From: Symbiodinium natans
Lineage: Eukaryota; Sar; Dinophyceae; Suessiales; Symbiodiniaceae
Length of the DNA stretch: 64,000 nucleotides
Reading direction: 5' to 3'
Assembly (NCBI GenBank): GCA_905221605.1
Contig: CAJNDS010001169.1
Coordinates: 773,672 to 837,671 of the forward strand
Shown here in pieces: positions 50,630-61,800 of this stretch; position 1 is the first letter of the stretch; every line of letters begins with the position of its first letter. The translations under genes and the position numbers were made by a program. Under the pieces are notes generated by a model. That model did no database searches. It had not been told where the DNA came from and saw nothing but the letters and a program-made list of their open reading frames with translations.

Positions 50630-51609
50630 GTTTAGGGCTTAGGGTTTAGGTTTATGGCTGTAGGTAGGGATTTAGAGTTTGTGGGGGTTTTTCTTGCTTG
50701 CAGCGACGAGTGAGAGTTTAGGCTTTTGTCCTGCAAAGCCCGAAGCCCCCCAGCAATCAAAGCTGCCAAAGCCTAAACCAACATGTGGGGTTGGTCTAAA
50801 CTGTGGGTCTCTGTGATCGCATGTGCCTAAGTTGGCGCCCACAACGGGGCGCGCGTAATTAACATTTGAATCCCCATGCAATAGTTGTGTCTTTTGTAAG
50901 CACCATCCAAGATCAACCCTGACCACGAGCGATTTCCCAATCTAGGGTGCATGCACGATGGAACTTGCCGAAGACAAGGCCATCGCAAAAAGGCACTGAC
51001 CGGCCGACTATCCTAAAACCCTTGAACCCTGTGTAACGCTATTCCAATCGGTTAGCATTGGTGCACTGCTGCACAACTAGTTGCAGCTTTTGCAGAACAT
51101 GGTGGTCGTACAGCTCCCTGAAGGCCGAGCCCCTAAACTGTACCCGAGGCTTCGCCTTATCTTTTGTTCACTCTGTGGGGGTTCTGAAGCGTGATAGCTT
51201 TCGTGGGTGGGGGTGTCGAAGTTTTCAGATTTTGACTCTTTGCTACCTCATGCGCCATTGCGTAGCCATCCTGGCCTAGCTGGCCCCGGCTTTTCGCTTT
51301 GGGGTTAGGTGCCGCCCCGGCCAGCACCGCTCTTTGTGACACCTGGGGAAACAACCCTTGACCCAGCCTTTATCTGACTTGTTGAGAGCCTTTGCACAAC
51401 CACTATATAGAGACCCTAAACTCTACACCGTAAACCCAACCTGACCCTCTAAAGCTTTGGGTTTACCAAAATAAGGGGCCCCTAGACCCCAAATAGTAGG
51501 AGAATCAGGACCCCAACAAGGTACCCCAAATTTCGGAAACCCCCACTTGAACCCCAACTCCTAAACCCCTAAACCTTTGAGCAGCGACGCCGCTTGTCAG
51601 ACCCAAGCC
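50630..51609. other. Spacer between the two RING genes
   Basis: A + strand piece at about 50,950-50,990 (MELAEDKAIAKRH) is protein-like but unframed. A reverse copy of the GGGGTACC element lies at 51,462-51,547 (ACCAAAATAAGGGGCCCC ... GGTACCCCAAATTTCGG). No promoter signal could be defined. Confidence 0.4.
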
Positions 51610-54600
51610 ATGGGTTGCGCCGCCTCCGCGCAAAATGCGAGTGACCCTCCCAGGGGGTTTGGGATATGGGCTTCAGAGTTTAAAGGTTCAGGGTTTGCAG
51701 GAATTAAGGGTTCAGGGGTTTAAGGTTTGAAGGGTTGAGAAGGGCCGTAACACGGAGCCCCTGAAACCCAGAACTTTGACTGAGCCCTACAGCCTTTCTA
51801 GGTTTCTAGTGGTGTGGCTTCAGGGACTGAGGGTTTAGGGTCCTTTAGAGTCTTCTGTCAAGTATGGCCCAATGGCACATCGCGAGTGGGGGTTCCTGAA
51901 CTCCTTAAATCCGGATATCAATGACCCCTGAACCCTAAACCCTAAACCCTAATCCCTAATCCCTAATCCCTAAACCCTAAACCCTAAACCCTAAACCCTA
52001 AACCCTAAACCCTAAACCCTAAACCCTAAACCCCCCAAAACCGCAGAGTTTCTACCAGGCGTCTACCATCCGCAGCCGCAGAGCGCGGCGACCTCCCAGC
52101 CCTCCACGGCGGCCTGGGGCTGAGAGCAACGTTGTTCATGGCGCTCAGGGTGTAGGGTTGTAGGGTTGTAGGGTTGTAGGGTTGTAGGGTTGTAGGGTTG
52201 TAGGGTTGTAGGGTTTAGGGTTTAGGGTTTAGGGTTTAGGGTTTAGGGTTTAGGGTTTAGGGTTTAGGGTTTAGGGTTTAGGGTGCATGTGAAGAGAGGA
52301 AAAGCACAGACGACAGGTGGAAGCGGTTGTCATAGGCAAGTGGCAATTATCAAAAGGCTCCATGCGGCCAGAAGCACAATCAGGAGAATGCATTGCAATA
52401 AGGTGCATCAGAGAAAGCGTGTCGGGAATCCGCTCCCCCCCCCCCCCCCCCGCGCCCGTATGCGAGTGTACGCCAAATAACGGACCCCTAAATGGAAATA
52501 CAACCCCAAATAGGGGGGGACTCCCTTGCAAAAATTTCCCCCCCAAGGGAACCCAATGAGGTACCACTACTACACCCCCCCCCCCCTTCCCCCCATTCAT
52601 GCCTGCTGAAGCGCCGCAGCGAGAGCAGCAGCAACAAGAGCAGACGAGGTACGGGCATTTATGGCACTCTATAGGGATGATAGGGATAACGGTTTTGAGG
52701 TTTTTTCACGAACCAGTTTGTTGTACTACTTTCATTCTGCACATGCGCGCAGTGCTGTATATGGCAGTGCACGCCCGATCTTAGAGAACTTCTTAACCAG
52801 GCAAAGCCAAATTCTGAAAGTTCTTCCAGAGAGCTCCAACCCAAGCCTATAAACCCTAGCCCTTGACTGACCCTAAGCCATAGCTCGGGGTTACTCCCGA
52901 GACTATCTGCAACAGCCCACCAAACATCAAACCTTATTAAAGCCTAAGACCGCACTGCTCCTTTTGAGTTTAGGATTTAAGGTTACGGTTTGGTGTTAGG
53001 GCCTTTAAGGTTTCGGGTTTGGAGTTGCTTCCCTCCTTGCCTAAAGAACCTACTGAGCTCTGTAAGCCTGACACCTGCCAAGCCTACCCTTCAACCCGGT
53101 TACCCAAAACCACCGACCCTAAAGCCGCTACACTCACCTGAAACCCGAACCGACCCGGAGCCCGAAGAACGTTATCCAGCCTGTCTGAAGGCAGGTCGCC
53201 CAAGGAAAAGACCCCACCTCGTACTTCGGTGAGGTTTGAGCATTTACAAAGCAGGTGTGTAATCTCGTTGCGTACGGGAATCAGTTTGATCAGAACGGGC
53301 GTCCCTGTGACCCGGAATATTTCTTTTGTTATGGATCCCGCAAGGAATCAGAATAAAGCCTCCGGCCCTCCCTCCACAGTTGTAGGGGGTATTCCCCAAG
53401 GGGTCCGGGGCCACATCTGTGTATGTCAGGCTTTCAGGGCGTCGGTGATACGAGGAGCGGCAAGGCCAGCAAGGCGAGCATCATCAGCATCAGCCGGCTG
53501 TCTTTGTCAGGCGTCGGTGCTGGCGAGGGTAGCAGGCCCAGCAAGGCGAGCATCATCAGCATCAGCGGCTGTCTTTTGTCAGGCCGTCGGTTGCTGGCGA
53601 GGGCGACCCAAGGCCCACCAAGGCGAGCATCATCAGCATCAGCGGCTTTTCGGTTGCTGGCGAGGGTCGCCCAAGGCCCAGCAAGGCGAGCATTCATCAG
53701 GCATCAGCCGGCTGCTTTTGTCAGGCGCGGTGATGGCGAGGGTCGCCAAGGGCCCACCAAGGCGAGCATAATCAGCCTTCAGCCGGCTGCTTTGTCAGGC
53801 CGTCGGTGCGGCGATGGGTCGCCAAAGGCCCCAGCAAGCGAGCTCATCAGCATTCACCCGGCTGTCTTTTGTCAGGCCGTCGGTGCTGGCGGGGGCGCCA
53901 AGGCCCCCCAGGCGAGCATCATCAGCAATCAGCCGGCTGTCTTTTGTCAGGCCGTCGGTGCTGGCGAGGGTCGCCAAGGCCCAGCAAGGCGAGCATCATC
54001 AGCATCAGCCGGCTGTCTTTTGTCAGGCCGTCGGTGCTGGCGAGGGTCGCCAAGGCCCACCAAGGCGAGCATCATCAGCATCAGCCGGCTGTCTTTTGTC
54101 AGGCCGTCGGTGCTGGCGAGGGTCGCCAAGGCCCAGCAAGGCGAGCATCATCAGCATCAGCCGGCTGTCTTTTGTCAGTCCGTCGGTGCTGGCGAGGGTC
54201 GCCAAGGCCCACCAAGGCGAGCATCATCAGCATCAGCCGGCTGTCTTTTGTCAGGCCGTCGGTGCTGGCGAGGGTCGCCAAGGCCCAGCAAGGCGAGCAT
54301 CATCAGCATCAGCCGGCTGTCTTTTGTCAGGCCGTCGGTGCTGGCGAGGGTCGCCAAGGCCCAGCAAGGCGAGCATCATCAGCATCAGCCGGCTGTCTTT
54401 TGTCAGTCCGTCGGTGCTGGCGAGGGTCGCCAAGGCCCACCAAGGCGAGCATCATCAGCATCAGCCGGCTGTCTTTTGTCAGGCCGTCGGTGCTGGCGAG
54501 GGTCGCCAAGGCCCACCAAGGCGAGCATCATCAGCATCAGCCGGCTGTCTTTTTTCAATGCGACTGAGGGTCGCCAACACCCACCAAGGCGAGCATCATC

Positions 54601-55819
54601 AGCATCAGCCGGCTGTCTTTTTTCAAGCTTCTCAGGCCGTCAGTGCTACTAAGGGTCGCCAACACCCACCAAGGCGAGCATCATCAGCATCAGCCGGCTG
54701 TCTTTTTTCAAGCTTCTCAGGCCGTCAGTGCTACTGAGGGTCGCCAACACCCACCAAGGCGACCATCATCAGCATCAGCCGGCTGTCTTTTTTCAAGCTT
54801 CTCAGGCCCTCAGTGCTACTAAGGGTCGCCAACACCCACCACGGCGAGCATCATCAGCATCAGCCGGCTGTCTTTTTTCAACCTTCTCAGGCCGTCAGTG
54901 CTACTGAGGGTCGCCAACACCCACCACGGCGAGCATCATCAGCATCAGCCGGCTGTCTTTTTTCAAGCTTCTCAGGCCGTCATTGCTACTAAGGGTCGCC
55001 AACACCCACCAAGGCGAGCATCATCAGCATCAGCCGGCTGTCTTTTTTTCAAGCTTCTCAGGCCGTCAGTGCTACTGAGGGTCGCCAACACCCACCACGG
55101 CGAGCATCATCAGCATCAGCCGGCTGTCTTTTTTCAAGCTTCTCAGGCCGTCAGTGCTACTGAGGGTCGCCAACACCCACCACGGCGAGCATCATCAGCA
55201 TCAGCCGGCTGTCTTTTTTCAAGCTTCTCAGGCCGTCAGTGCTACTGAGGGTCGCCAACACCCACCACTGCGAGCATCATCAGCATCAGCCGGCTGTCTT
55301 TTTTCAAGCTTCTCAGGCCCTCAGTGCTACTGAGGGTCGCCAACACCCACCACGGCGAGCATCATCAGCATCAGCCGGCTGTCTTTTTCAAGCTTCTCAG
55401 GCCGTCAGTGCTACTGAGGGTCGCCAACACCCACCACGGCGAGCATCATCAGCATTAGCCGGCTGTCTTTTTTCAAGCTTCTCAGGCCGTCAGTGCTACT
55501 GAGGGTCGCCAACACCCACCAAGGCGAGCATCATCAGCATCAGCCGGCTGTCTGTTTTCAAGCTTCTCAGGCCGTCAGTGCTACTGAGGGTCGCCAAGGC
55601 CCACCAAGCCGAGCATCAACAGCATCAGCCGGCTAACACCACATTCCACAGCCATGGAGTGCCTCGAAAGTACATAACTTTGTGGACCGTAGTTTTGATC
55701 ATCTTATTAAGGTGTCTTGCGGTTGACATGTTGAGTGGCTGGGATGGTGTAAAACCACGCCGAGGAAGATGGCCTGCGCCCCGCTGGTGCGGAGTCTTGT
55801 CACCCTCCACCGGGTTCCG

Positions 55820-55864
<45 letters not shown>

Positions 55865-58800
55865 GGGAGGGGTAAGGGTTTCAGCTTGGCTTCTCAATGC
55901 ACTACGCAAGCCCCAAACCCGAGCATTTCGGGGCATTTTGATCCTTGGCTGTGAATCTTCACATCTTCTGGTTTCTGGACTGGCCTTGGCTTCCTTCAGC
56001 CTATGGAGTCCCGGCGCCGAGGCATCACCTACCTTGTGCAAGGTAGCATATATATATATATATATTAATATGTATAATATATATATATATATATGTAAAA
56101 CTCGACGCCCTCAGCGCAGTTTCTTGGTGTTGTCAGTGAAGGCGTGCAAAGACCCAAACCCCCAGTACCCTCAAACCCTAAACCCTAAACCCTAAACCCT
56201 ACTAAACCCCTGGTGAAGATGGAATCCACCAGGAGGGCTGCAAGCTTGCTTGGGAGGGCGAGGAGCCAGCGCCCCGTTCTTTGGGTTTGGGCGTTTAGTT
56301 CAGGGATTGCCATAGGCCTGAGGGCAGAAGACGGGGTTTTGGGTCAGGACGCCGGGCCGAACAGTTCATGATCAGTAGTTTTAGGGTTTCGGGGCTTGTT
56401 TTGCTTGTTGAGGAGGTGAGACGCGCTTAGAGTTGAAATGTTCTGTGGAGTGTTTCTTGTGACAAGCTAAATCCGGAAGCATCAAAGGCACCCACACCCG
56501 GAAGCCCAGAATGCCTTGTTTTGGCAAGATTCTTCGGCAGTACTGGATCATGCGCACCCCCAGCATTCGAACACAAGGTTGGCTTGGGCACCCTTCTGAA
56601 CATTGAACATCGGGTTTGCGTCTTTGCCTGTGAAGCCCTGAATCCAGGGCCGTTTGAATACTTAGAATTCAGAAAGTTTTATACTGGAATACTACCATGA
56701 ACTCTGAACTGTATGTGTGCCAGAAGTGTTCAGAGCGACCCTAACATCCGCCAGCCCATACATCCTAGACCCGGCATCCATCCTAACACCCTAGGCAAGC
56801 TGCGTGCCTCACCCTGGACCACTTTACCTTCCATCTCTTCATCTTCGCATCATATCATCGTGGTAAGCGGTTTATGTTTAAAGTCCAAGCCTCACCCAAT
56901 GCCCAGATGGCACTTGCACTTCAACATTGATGCTGTGGAACGTGGCCTTGCGACGGTTTTCTTCCTGGCCGGGACACCCAGCCAGGATTCCAGGGCAGAG
57001 GTCACTGGAACCTTAGTGCCTGTGCTTAGAGGCTTTGGGTTTCAGTTCTCTAAAGCTTTTTTTTGAGCAACTCAGGGCCTGTTACATGGCAAAGGAAGCC
57101 AACAAGAAAAAAAACGATGTTTGGAGTTCGGGCTCGGGGGGGGTGTTAAAGCGGCTTTTCAAGTGACACTTGTTTTTGTTTGCCCGCTTTTTGCCGCAGA
57201 TGGATCCGGGCAAAGTCGATCCCCCCCCCCTCAAACACCGCGGGGTTCAGGTTTTCAGGTTTCCTGCAGGTTGGCTGAACCCAGCTGTACCTCTGCCCAA
57301 TGCCCGGCTCTACTTGAAGCATCCATGACGCTGAAACTCTGCAAAGCGACAGGAACACCTAAAGAAAGTGCCGACTCTCCCTTGCACGTATCCCACCGAC
57401 TATGTCATGACTTAGACATAAGCTCAGTGGGCATTTCTGGGTTCGGGGCCCTTCTGCGTTTAAAGACCAGGGCTCGAGGTGACAGTCGGAGGAAACTAGA
57501 GTTTTGGTGTGGGGAAACGTCGGGGTGCAGGCTTTTGGCAGAACCGGTTGAACTGGAGAAAGATAGCATGATGGTGGTTGCGAGGTATGTGTGTGTGTGC
57601 CATCGACAGTGCCACGAAGCCAAACAAAAGAATTTCAGCATTTGGAACAGCCGCTGCGGCTGAGGTAGCAGCTACAGCAGCCTTTCTCCAAACCCACAGA
57701 AGCCATCCAACTATTGTCAACCTAAACCCTAAACCCTAAACCCTAAACCCTAAACCCCAAACAGTTGCAGACCCCATTTCCCAACCTTCAACTTCAACGC
57801 CCACACTTGTTCAGGTCACCGGTGGCCTTGAGGCCGGCACGGCGCCAGTTCTGGCATTGCCTAGCAGTGTGGATGCTGGTTAGGGAAGCTGCCACGCTTG
57901 TCAGCTACAACCTCACAGCAAGCTTTCATAAGCCGAAGCCGTATAAACCAAAAAAACATGAACCCTAGCTTAGTACAAAGTGGCGCACGGTTTCGGGTTG
58001 TGGAAGAGGTGACTCAGCAGGCTCTTGTCTTGTTTCCTTCCCTCTCATGATCACTCGATTCTGCATACCGAGTCTGGCTTATGTATGGTTTTGGGACATT
58101 GCGTGTGGTTGCTTCTCTAAATCATTGTCCCTTTTCGGGTTCCCTGCTATCAGGCAGCCCTTTGTCTTAGGCGGGAGTATCAAGAAAATAAAAGGTCTCG
58201 AACCCCAGAGAAACAACACGCACACGCTTCCTCTGCCGACGCTGTTTTGTGCCGCTCACCGTAGAGGCCGGCCCCGGCATGACCCTGTCGGCCCCGTCCA
58301 GTGCACGAAGTTCCTGCCCCAGCCATACTAATGGTGCAGGGTTTTGGGTTTACCGGCGCAGGTTCGAAATCAGTTTTGAGCCTTATTACCCAATAGTCTC
58401 TTTAGAGTCCCTATAATCGCCAAAGCAGTGTTAATTTCTTATAGAACCCCCAACCTAACTTAGTTTAGGGTAGTTCAGGCTGGAGGGCTTGGAGCAATGA
58501 TCGCGTAGGGCGGGGGGGTTGGTACGGGGGTAAGGGTTCAAGTTTTGTAGGGCTCTCAAATGTTCCAAGAACGTAGGTAGCCAGGTGCAAAGTAGGCTTG
58601 GGACTTCAGTGTGGAGAATGCAAGGACATGCTGGGGAGACCAACACTCAGAATATGTCCGCGGTATGATGAGGGCTTGCGTATGTGACAAGTATAAGAAA
58701 ATGAAGTGCTCTTCAAATGAGCACGACTGCGCCCGGTCCAGCGCATGAAGTGTCCACGTTGGCCCAGAGAGGGATATAGGGGGACGCCAGAAGGCAGAGT

Positions 58801-61800
58801 AGAGTTAGGGTTAGAGAGTCTTTGTGAAAGTTTTGGGTGTGGGGCTTGGGACGAGTGCTTTGGCAGCTTTAACCGTTTGTCAGCTGAATTTCGAGCGCCT
58901 CGTTGGGTCTCGGTTTTTGGACATGAGCATTACGAGTTCTAAGGGTGGCAAGGGCATGAAGGGAAATTGTACAGGGCATGAATGGTATAAAGGGTAGAAA
59001 TCTTCGGCGTATCTCGGCTTAGGCCTTTTCAGGGCCTTCGTGGTTTCGACCCCTCCCCCCCCCCCCCCCCCGCCGACCGCGAGCTCCCAAGGATCGGCCG
59101 AAGCTCGCTTTGAGGCCTTTTTTTTGTTGCCTGAGGGTTTGGAAGTTCAACTATTGCACGCAGGGCCAGTGATCGGCATACATGGGTTCAGGGTTGAGGT
59201 CAGGTGTGTGAAACGCCTCGACGCTTCGTCGCAGTGTCCGTATCCTTAAACCCTAAAGCCCCTAAGCCCCTAAGCCCCGAACCCTATTCTGGGAAAAGGC
59301 ATCTATCTCTAGCCTGGTGGCCTTGAGTGGTTCAGGGACCGTCGGCATTGAGCGTAGTTGCTTCGGGGGTTCGCGCGGCCATCTCCTAACGTAGAACAGG
59401 AGGGTTGCGAGCATGCTGGAGCCCCTAACTCTATAAACCCGAAGGCTGTTGAATTGTATAAATTGGGGGCTTCGGGTTGCCTTGGCTTGTCGGGCCAAAC
59501 TCGATATGTGGAGCTTTCGGTGGAGTCTGAGCAGTGCTGGCTTGTTTACACTCATAGCTTGGCAAATTCAGGACGATCTTTGCAAGCAAAGTAAAGTGAC
59601 CGTTTCAGTGCTTTTGGGCTCGGAGAGGGATTTGTAGCCCGTCCATCGAAACTATAGGGTTCTAAGTCAAAACCTTGCAATTTCGAGTTGTTTTTTCTTG
59701 AAGGTTTAGGATTCAGGGATGGACTTCGTGGAGGCACAGAGTGTGTAGGTTCCAGAGGTACTGAAAATCTTTACCCAAAAGCGCAGGCTGGACTCAAGCA
59801 GCCGATGCTTCGGCCCAAGATGTCTTGGGTGTATGTGGACCAGAGAGGAAGAAAGTTCCAGGTTTTTTTTGAAAGGTCCCTGCGTTACCCCAAAAGCATC
59901 CTCAGATGTTGCTGGGGGCACAAGCATGCTGCTGCACTGGTGCAGAGTAAAGCTGACAGGAATGGTTAATAAGTTAAGTCACATCTGTATGCCCCAATAG
60001 GTCCAGCAGATACGCTGCTTTTTTCAGGATTGCGGCGTCGTGTCTGAAGTAATTTCTTCGGGTGCCAAACGTCCGGCCACTGCTGAACATTCCACAGGGC
60101 TGTCGGCGTGCTCATGGTCTTTCTGAGTTGGTCCCCAGGAATGAACCAACACCACATATTTGCCACACGAACTTTCGACAGCTGGACTTAGAAACAGAGA
60201 TGTTCAAAGCAACTCCTGCATCAAGGTCTCTCCCCGTCTGCGCCGGTGACCTCAGCTCGCAGCTGTCGGGGCACTTCGACATTAAGGCTGGCTTTAGTGT
60301 GCAGTCGCTTCCCTGAACATATTTGGGTTTAGGGTTGAGGGTTTAGGGGTTAGGGGGGAGGGGACCGGCGCAAGCTGCAACTATTACGGCTATTACGGCT
60401 GCCTCCAGGCCCACCTGTTTGCTTTTCTGTGAAGGAAGAGAGATTTCATGTGATGCTCGATCTCCGGGTTGATGCCAGCGATCCAAGCGTCCAAAGCTCA
60501 GGTCACGTGTGTTATTATGCACATTGCATTCAAGCGCTTGCGTTGCTGGCTTCAAGTTGCAGGTCTGACAGGTGCAGTTGTTGAGGCGGCAGTCCGGCAA
60601 CCTTGAAGACCCTATAGCGACCTCGATACTGTCAAAGCCTTTCTCCCCTTCTGAACTCTGCCGAGGCCGTGGTTGCGCAGCGGAGTTTCTTGGAGCTGGT
60701 GCTGCCGGAGGATGGTGCTGGGGAGGCGGAGGCATCCAAGTGCTCGGGGTAATCTGCGACCCTCGACATTGCCGACTGAGATGTGCTCTTGAAGGGAGGG
60801 TGACGCATCCCGAGTACGTGAATCGTAGCGCTGATGGTATGCTGGCCCGGCAGGTTCATGTACATAGGCAGCTGGTGGAGTGCGCGTCGCTTGGCTCAGA
60901 TTTCGGTTTCCAGTTCCTGGGCAGTCGAAGAGCTGTCATCGTGGACTCACTGCAGTATCAGATCCAAGGTTCCTGTTCTTAATTTGTACAGAATGTCGTC
61001 GTAGCCGAGAATGTCACTTAGAGGGTCCGTGATTCGTCTATCTCCAGAGATCCGCTGAGAAGATCATCTCGATCGTTGTCTGTGCCCTGCTCAGGAATGT
61101 GGTGCGTGCGCTTTCCCCGCTGTATGGCACGATGCCGAACCCCAGGCAACACGCAGATGACGGAGAACCGGTCTGTTTCGGTACTCAGCGGAAGCAGTAG
61201 ATTCTTCGTCCCAGTGTTCCTCATGCTACCAGGGCTACCAGCAGCCATCGCTTCAGAAGCGCGCCGTCTTGTCCATGTAGGGGCTCATCACAGAGTGCAA
61301 AGCACCCAGGTATGGCTTCCGAGCTTACCTGCGGACATGTTTAGGGGAAGGCTATAGGGCCGGGAACCCGAAGGCCCCAAGCAACTTCCGAATTTCGACG
61401 AGTACCTCTTCGACTTCGAATCTCCGAAGCTCCTTTAGGCCCTTACAAGCCCCTCCCTTGAAAGGAAGCTCGGCGCCGCCAACGAGGGCGGCGAGTGTGT
61501 GATCTGCCTCGAGAAGCCCAGGGAGGCCTTGTGGAGGGGTGCCGGGTTTTTTTTGGGCGCTCGAAGCCCTCGACTTCCAGGCTTTCGGGTTATGGGCTTG
61601 AGCTGTTTCACAACACCATCCCTTCGAAAATCCCCAACATGATGCCCAGCGAGACTACCGAAGGCACCAACCCTGTCACAAGACCGGCTTCTCATTGGGT
61701 CGAGGTGGCCATCCTCCACTGCCGCCACATCTGCCTCTGCTTCAGTTGCGCGCAGATCACCTCGTCTACGTGGTGCGGTTCTCTGCGGGGCGTTCGGCTT

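Noticed and set aside
53423-54737. Open frames of up to 409 codons in the 76-bp array, and the idea of a CRISPR array
   Set aside because: All three + registers are open because the unit has no stop; the unit is one continuous repeat without variable spacers, so it is neither a convincing gene nor a CRISPR array.
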